A stretch of 64,000 nt of DNA from Dermatophagoides farinae (lineage: Eukaryota; Arthropoda; Arachnida; Sarcoptiformes; Pyroglyphidae): contig NC_134680.1 of assembly GCF_024713945.1 (NCBI RefSeq), forward strand, positions 3,682,001 to 3,746,000, in the 5' to 3' direction. Below the pieces are notes generated by a model. The model saw only the letters and a list, made by a program, of their open reading frames with translations. It was not told the origin of the DNA and ran no database searches. Both the position numbers and the translations under genes were made by a program. Below, piece after piece: positions 48,708-58,262 of the stretch (the first letter of the stretch is position 1; each line of letters opens with the position of its first letter).

Positions 48708-48861
48708 TAATGTCGTAAAATATGATTGTTATATACGACCATAATTACGTTCTATATTATGGGGGAGGATAATGGTCTGGGGGAAAATTACCCCATCATT
48801 TATAAATTTGCCTCCCCCATTTACACACATTAACACATATACACGCATATACACATTCGAC

Positions 48862-48898
48862 GTCGGTTCAAATCCCATCGCGGCCGCCTGGGTTAATA
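48862..48898 (+). repeat. tRNA-like B-box fragment (right arm)
   Basis: Contains GGTTCAAATCCCATCGCGGC on the plus strand; mirror of the left-arm piece. Confidence 0.4.
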
Positions 48899-49376
48899 TA
48901 AAAAATAGTCAGTGCTGGGGGTGGATAGTGGTTTGCGCATAATCACTTATAAATTTGCCTCCCCCTCGCTTATAAAACCTATTTGTTGGGGAGGATAGTG
49001 GACAATCACTTATAAATTTGCCCCCCAATTATTTATATACACATACACACTTGCGCATAAATAATTTAAAAAATAGTCAGTGTTGGGGGTGGATAGTGGA
49101 CAATCACTTATAAATTGGCCTCCCCCTTGCTTATAAAACCTATTTGTTGGGGAGGATAGTGGACAATCACTTATAAATTTGCCCCCCAATTATTTATATA
49201 CACATACACACTTGCGCATAAATAATTTAAAAAATAGTCAGTGTTGGGGGTGGATAGTGGACAATCACTTATAAATTTGCCTCCCCCTCGCTTATAAAAC
49301 CTATTTGTTGGGGAGGATAGTGGTAGGGACCATAATTGTCCGATCACTTATAAATTTGCCCCCCAATTATTTATTA
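48898..49376. repeat. ~170-180-bp tandem satellite, right arm
   Basis: Mirror of 38134-38618 with a slightly different unit composition, so the two arrays have begun to diverge. Confidence 0.85.
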
Positions 49377-49484
49377 AACAAATTAATCTCAAGTATCAAA
49401 ATATGACTTTATTGATGGAACGACAAAAACGAATTAATAATTACAACTATCATTTAAATCACACAACACTTTATGTGTTGACTT
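49374..49484 (-). repeat. Inverted partner of 51872-51974
   Basis: Reverse complement of the segment that ends the last Dscam-like cassette, with the polyadenylation-like AATAAAGTCATATTTTGATA and TTAATTTGTTTAATAAATAA. Together they bracket the Ig cassette row. Confidence 0.75.
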
Positions 49485-49689
49485 TTTGTACTCGCTGTCT
49501 TTGTGCAAAAATGCTCGTTTTTTCTCAAGTTTCGTCTTGTTCATTTTTGATGAAATGATCATGAAATTCTCAACCATATCGAGTTATGATGATTATTTGG
49601 TACTGACAAATGTTAACCAATATTTCGGGTATGTCTCATGTTATGATAAATTTCACCTTGCAGTGTACACCGCAGACTTTCGTCTCTGT

Positions 49690-49930
49690 GTCTCTGTGCA
49701 GAAGTTAATCAAATTGAAAACGAGGTTTATGAATATTTCCTACGTGACCTATCACATGGAACAAAATATGAAATCTTTGTTAAAACTTAAATTTTGGCCG
49801 GAAGTGGACCACAATCACAAGTAGTGCTGAAACGTACACTTGATGGAGATATACCACCTGCACAACTTCTAATTGCAAAAGGAAACCACGTCAAATTCTA
49901 TTTCATTACGATGGCATCAAGGAGATAATC
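49690..49930 (+). pseudogene. FNIII-like exon of a Dscam-type gene, decayed
   Basis: After an acceptor-like CTCTGTGCAG the frame reads EVNQIENEVYEYFLRDLSHG, TKYEIFVKT, then AGSGPQSQVVLKRTLDGDIP. The Y-(x)-L-x-x-L-x-x-GT-Y and G-GP-S patterns are those of fibronectin type III modules in Dscam/L1-type proteins. A stop interrupts the frame. It lies upstream of the cassettes, as the constant part of a preceding gene would. Confidence 0.6.
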
Positions 49931-50034
49931 GTGATTCGATTACAAAAAAAACAAGACAAGGTTTGCTTTTAATTTAATTGTGGTATCGAATTTGAGGTTT
50001 AGATTAAATTCTAAATTTTTCATCATAATTTTCA

Positions 50035-50050
50035 CCAAAACGCGGCGCTA
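50035..50050 (+). promoter_or_regulatory. Candidate cassette promoter box, copy 1
   Basis: CCAAAACGCGGCGCTA, a 16-bp GC-rich word in an AT-rich setting, 103 bp before the start codon of cassette A. Identical to 51493-51508 ahead of cassette D. The conserved CGCT core recalls the CSE promoter element of clustered protocadherins. Its function is inferred. Confidence 0.55.
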
Positions 50051-50153
50051 ATTATCTTATTCAAAACTTGATTTTGAATTTTCTGTCCAAAATACTTTTT
50101 TCGATTGTGTTACTCACATTCAATGTTTGGTTACAAGAAATTTGCCTGTGAAA

Positions 50154-50410
50154 ATGCTGAATTTTATTTCCAAGTTTTTCGCTTTGATCATTTTTATTTC
50201 ATCTGTTCACAGAGATGGTAAGTCTGTTTGTCAATTATTCATTGCTTCAATTAATTCAATTTTTTATCTTTTTAAATCTAGAATCTCCAGTACTCGTTAA
50301 ACTTTATTCAAAAAATGAACAAACCAAAGGTTCAGACCTTGTGTTGACTTGTAATGTTGCCAAAGGCAGTAAACCATTACGCAACATTTCACAAACAATG
50401 TATATTAATG
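50154..50410 (+). pseudogene. sDscam-like cassette A: signal exon plus truncated Ig exon
   Basis: The signal exon 50154-50217 encodes MLNFISKFFALIIFISSVHR and ends in phase 1. After a 64-bp intron, the Ig exon starts at 50282: ESPVLVKLYSKNEQTKGSDL, VLTCNVAKGSKPL (strands A-B with the first Cys). It then breaks and runs directly into the signal exon of cassette B, so the rest of this Ig domain is lost. Confidence 0.7.
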
Positions 50411-50851
50411 AACAGGACTGAGGGAGAAACCATTGATTTATTAACAATAATAATTTTATTAACGGTGATTTTTTCAACTTTTTACTTTCATTCAATTGCT
50501 GCTGGTAATTCATTTGAATTTTTGTTTTCGATGTTTCTGAATAATTATTTTCGATAATAATTTTAGCCAAACCAATTTTGAATAAATTTCCTTCATCTGA
50601 AATTAATCTTTCCATTGATTCATCATACATATTACCATGTTCCATTTCATCAGGATCGACATCAATATTTTTTGAATGGTACAAATATGATCATAAGAAA
50701 TTATCTTCGATTGAATATAAAATTGATAATTATGATACAATGTCATCGATTGTATTCAAACGTCTTAATTCAAATGATACCGGAACCTATACATGTAATG
50801 ACAGGAATGTTCATGGTACTGATTCGATTACAACAAAACTTGTCATACAAG
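50411..50851 (+). CDS. sDscam-like cassette B: signal exon plus intact Ig exon
   Basis: The signal exon (ATG about 50411, ends 50504) has the hydrophobic core DLLTIIILLTVIFSTFYFHS then IAAG; its first residues may derive from the deletion joint. After a 62-bp intron, exon 50567-50851 (285 bp, phase 1 at both ends) encodes a complete Ig domain: AKPILNKFPSSEINLSIDSS, YILPC, FFEWYKYDHK, then NDTGTYTCNDRNVHG with both Cys, the Trp and the D-x-G-x-Y-x-C motif. The donor GTTTGA is weak. The constant exons it would join are not in view. The A-strand (P-I-L-N-K-F) is typical of Dscam Ig1 exons. Confidence 0.65.
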
Positions 50852-51027
50852 GTTTGATTGCTATTTATTATAATCGTGATTTGCTTGACCAATAGGTGGC
50901 CCTTTTAATGCATAATTTGTTTTACCAAAAATTAATTTTTTCTGGTCATCTTCATTTTTTTCTACTTGAATTGTTTATCATTTTGTTGTTGTTGTGATGT
51001 GTTGTGAAATGTTTAAAAACATTCACA

Positions 51028-51442
51028 ATGTTTAAATTGTTGCTGTTTTTCTGTATTTCATTTACGGTTATTTATGCTTCAAAAGGTTGGAGAATTTTTT
51101 TTCTAATTTTACGTTTCTAATGTAAATCCCTTGTTTTCCCTTCAGATGCGCCTCGAATTTCTAAATTGTTTTCAACAGAATTGAATCAATCTGAAGGATC
51201 AGTATTGAATATTCCATGTTCGGTTATCAGTGGTTCAACACCACTATCGTTCAAATGGTTTAAAAATGAATAAGAATTACTTAGACATAGAAATCCGGAA
51301 TTATCATATCAGATTAAAACAGATAATTTTCTATCATTTTTAACCATTTTGAAATTGAAAGCTTCTGATTCTGGAAATTATTCCTGTATCGTAGGCAATC
51401 AGTTTGGAATCGATATTCAATGGACATTGCTTCAAGTGAAAG
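51028..51442 (+). pseudogene. sDscam-like cassette C: signal exon plus Ig exon
   Basis: Signal exon 51028-51085 encodes MFKLLLFFCISFTVIYASK, phase 1. The Ig exon 51146-51442 (297 bp, phase 1-1) reads DAPRISKLFSTELNQSEGSV, LNIPCSVISGSTPLSFKWFK, LKASDSGNYSCIVGNQFG and ends LLQVK. All core Ig residues are present, but a stop codon interrupts the exon shortly after the core Trp, so this copy is dead unless edited or a sequencing error. No copy of the 16-bp box was seen upstream. Confidence 0.7.
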
Positions 51443-51492
51443 GTAGTTGTTTGTTTTTCCGTTTGTTTGTTTGTTTTTGATCATGTTTTCGG

Positions 51493-51508
51493 CCAAAACG
51501 CGGCGCTA
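51493..51508 (+). promoter_or_regulatory. Candidate cassette promoter box, copy 2
   Basis: CCAAAACGCGGCGCTA, identical to 50035-50050, 113 bp before the start codon of cassette D. Confidence 0.55.
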
Positions 51509-51621
51509 TTGATTCAGTTTTAAATCATTATTTTTTTTATCTAAATTTACCATTGTTTGATTGTTTTCACATAATGCTGTCTCTTTCTGTTCATCATAAT
51601 AATCATAAGGCATTTTTCAAA

Positions 51622-51871
51622 ATGTTTTGTCGGTTTAGTGGTCATATCATTTTAAAATGGTCTATTCAATTCATCATTTTGTTAATATTCCACACGTTAA
51701 TTATTAACGGAAATGGTAAGTTAAAACTAATTGAATTCACTTGACTTGAATTAATTTATTTCCTCTGTTTTTTTCTAACAGAATCACCATTACTTTTGAA
51801 ACAATTTGCTCATTTAACTTCGGTAAAAGGATCAGATATAGTGTTCACTTGTAATGTGGCCAAAAAGTCAA
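51622..51871 (+). pseudogene. sDscam-like cassette D: signal exon plus truncated Ig exon
   Basis: Signal exon 51622-51715 (MFCRFSGHIILKWSIQFIIL then LIFHTLIINGNG), phase 1; intron of 66 bp; the Ig exon from 51782 reads ESPLLLKQFAHLTSVKGSDI, VFTCNVAKK and is cut off at about 51870 by the repeat that also flanks 49484. It is very like cassette A (ESPVLVKLY / GSDLVLTCNVAKG), so A and D are recent paralogues. Confidence 0.7.
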
Positions 51872-52131
51872 CACATGAAGTGTTGTGTGATTTAAATGAT
51901 AGTTGTAATTATTAATTCGTTTTTTTCGTTCGATCAATAAAGTCATATTTTGATACTCGAGATTAATTTGTTTAATAAATAATTGGGGGGCAAATTTATA
52001 AATGATTGAACAATTATGGTCCATATCACCATCCTCCCCAACAAATAGGTTTTATAAGCGAGGGGGAGGCAAATTTATAAGTGATTGTGCGCAAACCACT
52101 ATCCACCCCCAACACTGACTATTTTTTATAT
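51872..52131 (+). repeat. Repeat ending the cassette row, with one satellite unit
   Basis: 51872-51974 matches 49374-49484 inverted; 51976-52130 is one unit of the 170-bp satellite, ending TTTTTTATATTAACCCA as at 38610-38622. Confidence 0.75.
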
Positions 52132-52280
52132 TAACCCATTAATGCCCATCATCCTATATATAGGATATTTACTTGAAGATGAATAATTTCAAAACTATTC
52201 ATTCAATTTTTATAAAATTAAAAGCGTTTTATTTCACGTTTATTTAGCTTAAAAATGATATATAACTCATCTGTATTATC

Positions 52281-52509
52281 TGTCGTGAAGCGGGTCGTCC
52301 TCGATGAACGGGCCTTGCTTTTGGCGGCTAATCCTACAGAAAAAGAGCGAGCAAGTGTGTGTTCAGCCTGAAAAATTGTACATGTGCTTTGTTTTTGAAG
52401 TTTTTTGTATTTATTGTATTTATTTTGATTTTTGAATTGTATTAAGATACAATCATTTAATAAACTACGTTTATTTAACTAAGAAGTTTGTCTTGGTTAT
52501 TTTTTCACA
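52281..52509 (+). repeat. BEL/Pao 5' LTR (229 bp)
   Basis: TGTCGTGAAGCGGG...TTTTTCACA. Same length as, and by eye identical to, 58034-58262. Flanked upstream by ATTATC (52275-52280), repeated at 58263-58268 after the 3' LTR: the target duplication. Confidence 0.92.
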
Positions 52510-53879
52510 TTTATTAAATGATTTGTACTGTGATCGTGATCATCTATTGATTTCGAATATTGACTTTGACGTAATTCAAGTATTACGAAGATTTTGGATC
52601 GTGATAATTTACTGGTTACGATTGTTGTGATATCGACAGCTTTTGGACGTAGCTCAATCATTACGAGAATTTTGGACTTAGACTTGGATGTAATATTGGG
52701 TACGATTGTCGTTTTCACGTTTTGGACGTAGCTTAATTATCGCAAAATTTGGACAAAGACGTAATACATTGGTTACGACAGTTGATTTGTATTTGGATCG
52801 TGATCAATTTGTGGTTGCGAATATATTGAAATTGATTCGGATCGTGGTACTCGTATCGCGAATTTTTGAAATTTGGTTTTAGTATTGTATCACCGGTATT
52901 GATTTTGGAAATTTGAATATTTGGATAACGGTTACTTCTTGGAAACGTATTGAATTTTGGACGGTACTGTTACGATCAACATATAGTAAAATATGTTGAC
53001 AATTCCGGATGATGTGAAGCAACGATTGGCTTCGGCCAGAAGTAATGTATCCCTTCTTCATGTAAGACGTTGGGACATGGCTCGGACAGAACTATTACGT
53101 TCTGAATTAGATGAATTGAACCAGAAATTGATCGAGCTAGTCGGAGAAGAAGAAATTCCCGAAGAGGAATTAAAAAGGATGAGCGACTACAACACGAAAT
53201 TAGATTTGTATATTGAACATATCAAAAAGATGAATGCGGTAGTGGTTCGAAATCAATTTGATGATCTGAACGGTACTGGTAGTGTTCATCGTAGTTCAAC
53301 CCGGTTCAATACAATCGTCCACGATTTAGCGGATACATCATTATCGAATAGATGTCGACCAGTTAAGATGGATCAGTTACCGACTTTTGATGGTAAATTC
53401 GCATTTTGGAATGCATACAAGATCATGATCAAAAATCTGTTGATTGACAACACATCGATCTCGGAAGATTTAAAGAAGTCGATGTTGTTGAAGACAATGA
53501 AAAATGAACCGGAAAGATTGGTCATGAATCTCATTGGACAACGGTTATCGTTATCGGAAATTTGGACTAGAATTTGTGCAAAGTTTGACGATCCTCAATG
53601 CGCAATTCTAGAAATCAAAAAGGATTTAGAATCCATTCCAAGAATTGAATCAGAAAATGATGTCCACAATTTGAAAAGGACAAAAGATATAGTAGAAAAT
53701 GCCAATTTGGCAATCAAAAATTTGGTTTCGGATGTAATGTTCTACACCAGGGGTCGGCAACCTGCGGCCCGCGGGCCGCATGCGGCCCATTGCAACTTTT
53801 TGTGCGGCCCACCAAAGCACCAACATAATTTGAGGAAAAATATTAAATTAAAAAAATATTGTGTCGACAAATTTGCAAC

Positions 53880-54845
53880 AATCAACATCACAAATGACAA
53901 ATCCAACCTAACACGATCAGTTCAGAATTCAAAATTCAAAATCGAGAAAATAACAAGTCCAAACTAACACAATCAATTCAGAATTCAAAATTCAAAATCC
54001 AGAAAATAACAAGTCCAAATTAACACAATCAATTCAGAATTTAAAATTCAAAATCCAGAAAATAACAAATCCAACCTAACACGTCTAGTTGAGAATCGAG
54101 AAAATAACAAATCCAACCTAACACGACCAGTTCAGAATCGAGAAAATGGCAAATCCAACCTAACACGATCAGTTCAGAATTCAAAATTCAAAATCGAGAA
54201 AACATCAAATCTAACCTAACACAACCAGTTCAGAATTTAAAATTCAAAATCGAGAAAATAACAAGTCCAAACTAACACAATCAATTCAGAATTCAAAATT
54301 CAAAATCCAGAAAATAACAAGTCCAAATTAACACAATCAATTCAGAATTTAAAATTCAAAATCCAGAAAATAACAAATCCAACCTAACACGTCTAGTTGA
54401 GAATCGAGAAAATAACAAATCCAACCTAACACGACCAGTTCAGAATCGAGAAAATGGCAAATCCAACCTAACACGATCAGTTCAGAATTCAAAATTCAAA
54501 ATCGAGAAAACATCAAATCTAACCTAACACAACCAGTTCAGAATTTAAAATTCAAAATCGAGAAAATAACAAGTCCAAACTAACACGACCAGTTCAGAAT
54601 CGAGAAAATGGCAAATCCAAACTAACACGATCAGTTCAGAATTCAAAATCGAGAAAACATCAAATCCAACCTAACACGACCAGTTCAGAATTCAAAACCG
54701 AGAAAACATCAAATCCAAACTAACACGACCAGTTCAGAATTCAAAACCGAGAAAACATCAAATCCAAACTAACACGACCAGTTCAGAATTCAAAATTCAA
54801 AATCGAGAAAACATCAAATCCAACCTAACACAATCAATTCAGAAT
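53880..54845 (+). repeat. 42/56-bp minisatellite, forward array
   Basis: Units such as AACAAATCCAACCTAACACG... of 42 bp, and longer 56-bp units with an added TTCAAAATTCAAA. A block of about 308 bp is repeated in order (for example from 53951 and again from 54259), a higher-order repeat. Confidence 0.85.
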
Positions 54846-55184
54846 TCATCACGAATTATCACGATTCATAACACAAGTGATAGAAATTCTAAAATTATTC
54901 ATATTTACTTTCAAGGTATGAATATGGTCATTGAGAGAGCGGAACATATGTTCTGTGTCAGTTGTGCTATTTATTCTATCCGATTTGTTTTTATGGTGAT
55001 TTCGAATAAAATTCATTTGTTTTATTTATAAATTTGTGAAAATTGTGAATTATCGATAAAATCAATTAATATAAGCCTCAACGTAAGTCGTATTTTGATC
55101 TTTTGCTGGTTGCTCATCAATATCTTTGTTGAAAATGATTTATTTTCAGAATTGCAAGAACAGAAGAGTACGAATCAATTAAAA

Positions 55185-55905
55185 TTCTTGCAGATCGGTT
55201 GGATTTGTCATTTTCTTGATTCTGAACTGGACGTGTTAGGTAGGACTTGTTATATTCTCGATTTTGAATTTTAAATTCTGAACTGGTTGTGTTAGTTGGG
55301 ATTTGTTATTTTCTCGATTCTGAACTGGACATGTTAGGTTGGACTTGTTATATTCTCGATTTTGATTTTTAAATTCTGAACTGGTTGTGTTAGTTGGGAT
55401 TTGTTATTTTCTCGATTCTGAACTGATCGTGTTAGTTTGGACTTGTTATATTCTCGATTTTGAATTTTGAATTCTGAACTGGTCGTGTTAGGTTGGATTT
55501 GTTATTTTCTCGATTCTGAACTGATCGTGTTAGGTTGGACTTGTTATATTCTCGATTTTGATTTTTAAATTCTGAACTGGTTGTGTTAGTTGGGATTTGT
55601 TATTTTCTCGATTCTGAACTGATCGTGTTAGTTTGGACTTGTTATATTCTCGATTTTGAATTTTAAATTCTGAACTGGTTGTGTTAGTTGGGATTTGCCA
55701 TTTTCTCGATTCTGAACTCTGAACTGATCGTGTTAGGTTGGACTTGTTATTTTCTCGATTTTGAATTTTGAATTCTGAACTGGTCGTGTTGGGTTGGACT
55801 TGTTATTTTCTCAATTTTGAATTCTCGAACTGGTCGTGTTAGGTTGAATTTGTCATTTTCTCGATTCTGAACTGGTCGTGTTAGTTTGGACATTTGCCAT
55901 TTTCG
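55185..55905 (-). repeat. 42/56-bp minisatellite, inverted array
   Basis: The same monomer family on the opposite strand (TTGTTATTTTCTCGATTCTG and so on), making the element a long imperfect hairpin. Confidence 0.85.
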
Positions 55906-58033
55906 AATGAAATTTTATTGTGGCACGTTACATATTTAAATAGGAATTTTTATGAATTTGTGGCACGGACATCAAAAAAGGTTCGCCATCCCTGTCGTAT
56001 ATGATATAAAAGCACTATTTAAGTTATATTTGAATATGCGGCCCACATAAAAAAATTTTATTTTGAAAATGGCCCGCTGTCCGAAAAAGGTTGCCGACCC
56101 CTGTTCTACACGATCAACCTGATTCAGGCAGTAGCCGCCAAATTCTACTATAAAGCCCATCGTCATATGTTGGCCAAGATAAAAGACTTTGATCAATTAG
56201 TCAGCTATATTGATAAGCTATACGATGAAGCTCTTTGTTATGATTACAATAAGATTCGTAAAGATAGTCCATTGAAGAAACAAGAGCCACCGATGATATC
56301 GAATAGCACAGCCGCCATCACGACTAATTGCTGTTTCATTTGTGATAAATTGCATCGAAATAATTTTGAATGTTTGAAAAATTATGATGTCAAAACAGTA
56401 GCCAATCTTATCAAATCAAAAGGATTGTGCTTTAGATGTTTGAAAAGAGGACATTTAAGTAAGAATTGTCAAATGTCATCGAAACTTAAATGTGATAAAT
56501 GTCCACGTCTTCATGCTACCGAAATGCCTGAAGTGATTATTGAATTGTTTCAAACGAAACCCAAAGTGATCGACGAATCTAGTCCAGCTACGGAAGAATT
56601 AACGGTTGGAAATACAGCAGCGATATCAGTGGTTGATCAATCGAAAAATGTTTTTGAGATCAAAAAGAATTCTAAGTCAGAAAGTCGACCGTTATTGTAT
56701 GGGTCATGTAATGGAATTCAGAGTCGTATGCTGTTTGGTTATGGTTCGGATGTTTCGTTGATCGACAAAGAATTGGTAAAAGACAAATCAAATGATTCTG
56801 ACAAAAATCGTATCGTCTATTCGTCGTCACCACTAGTAGGAACGGAAGCAAGTCGACGAAAAGTATCGTTGGAAAAACATAAAGCCAATTTATGTAATGT
56901 AAATATTTGTACCAGACCAATCATCGATTTGCCAGAAAATGAAAATATTGATGAACCAATTATTGAAAATGATAAAATTATTGATCATTCTATGAATGAA
57001 TTATTTTTGAAATCTGATCCTGAATTATTGAAGTTTGAAATTGAAAATGATTTGAACGTTAACGACGAAGACGTTGACGATGATTTGAAAATTGTACGAA
57101 AAGAGAATGGACGATATGAGGCTCGATTGCCTTTTCTTTCAGATATTCGTCCAGCCAATGATTTTGATAAGGCTCTTATTGTATGGAATAAATCGTTCAA
57201 ACAATCAGAAAATAAGAGCATGAAAAACGAATATGAAAAACAATTATTGGCTTATGTTGCTAACGATCAAGCAATGGTAACGGACGATCCAAACGGCTAT
57301 TTGTTGCCGTACCATCCGATTTATCGAGAATCCGCGTCCGCACCGTTGTGTATTGTTTTCAACGGATCGTTTGGATTTGACGTTTCGAATCAGTTGCTAT
57401 GGAAAGGCCATGCACACGGTCTTAACATTTTTGATCATCTCATGAAATTCCGCAAAGGAAAATTCGCCGTATCTGCCGATCTGTCAAAGGCGTTTCTGCA
57501 AATGAAAGTTTCAACATTCGGGTTAGTGTCTTCACCCGTGATATTGACATCGGTTACTAAAAAATTATTGTGTGAACAAAATTTTGGAACTATTGCTAAA
57601 TCCCGAATCAAACAGCATCATGAAATGTTATTGCATGATGGTATTGAAACTACCATTCCTAATTTGTATCATATTGAAAAGAAATCTGTTTATTATAGTA
57701 AATTTTGTCAAATTGAAAAGCGAAAACCTGTCGATCAACCATTTACTCAATTACCATCAACCCGAACAAGTTTTGTTGCTATTCTTGAAGCTGTATGTAT
57801 TGTTTTCTTTGATCTATTGCGATATCGGAACAGAAAAAAGTTTTTTGGTTTGTTGGTCATCGGTCTTGGTTCTTGTAATCATGATCTCTTAATGAAAATC
57901 GAAAAACTATGGAAGCAAAAGTATTTCGATTCATTGATTCAACGTAGACGTTGTGATTGGCCATTGAAATTCAAATTCTTTGAAATCTTCTACGATCGGT
58001 TACGGACATATCCTTTTGGAATCGGCGGGGGAG

Positions 58034-58262
58034 TGTCGTGAAGCGGGTCGTCCTCGATGAACGGGCCTTGCTTTTGGCGGCTAATCCTACAGAAAAAGAG
58101 CGAGCAAGTGTGTGTTCAGCCTGAAAAATTGTACATGTGCTTTGTTTTTGAAGTTTTTTGTATTTATTGTATTTATTTTGATTTTTGAATTGTATTAAGA
58201 TACAATCATTTAATAAACTACGTTTATTTAACTAAGAAGTTTGTCTTGGTTATTTTTTCACA
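58034..58262 (+). repeat. BEL/Pao 3' LTR (229 bp)
   Basis: Matches the 5' LTR; preceded by the purine tract GCGGGGGAG and followed by ATTATC. Confidence 0.92.

Larger units (their letters stand above)
45893..49376 (-). repeat. Giant inverted repeat, right arm
   Basis: Reverse complement of 38134-41878; see that entry for contents. It ends outside in the satellite and then a 110-bp segment (49374-49484) that recurs inverted at 51872-51974. Confidence 0.9.
53748..56103. mobile_element. Non-autonomous hAT element with opposed minisatellite arms
   Basis: TIR CAGGGGTCGGCAACC at 53748 and its exact complement ending at 56103, flanked by the 8-bp duplication TTCTACAC (53740-53747, 56104-56111). 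Both are hallmarks of hAT transposons. Subterminal GCGGCCC/GGCCCGC blocks follow each end. Inside are tandem arrays at about 53880-54845 and, inverted, about 55185-55905. A second hAT-like terminus (GGTTCGCCATCCCTG) lies near 55980-55994, hinting at a nested element. No transposase is present. Confidence 0.9.
52281..58262 (+). mobile_element. BEL/Pao LTR retrotransposon, internally deleted, carrying a hAT insertion
   Basis: Family and parts: a gag-like frame from 52993 with the DUF1759-type capsid region of BEL/Pao (KMDQLPTFDGKFAFWNAYK), interrupted by the hAT element at 53748-56103; zinc-knuckle region near 56320-56530 (CFRCLKRGHLSKNC); protease-like, reverse-transcriptase-like (AVSADLSKAFLQMKV) and integrase-zinc-domain-like remnants to about 57800; a purine tract just before the 3' LTR. 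Excluding the hAT it spans about 3.6 kb, well short of a full BEL element, so it is a broken fossil with several breaks. Matching LTRs and an intact 6-bp target duplication suggest a recent insertion. Confidence 0.88.

Noticed and set aside
53880-55905. Possible CRISPR-like array
   Set aside because: Units are contiguous tandem repeats with no unique spacers, and the genome is eukaryotic.
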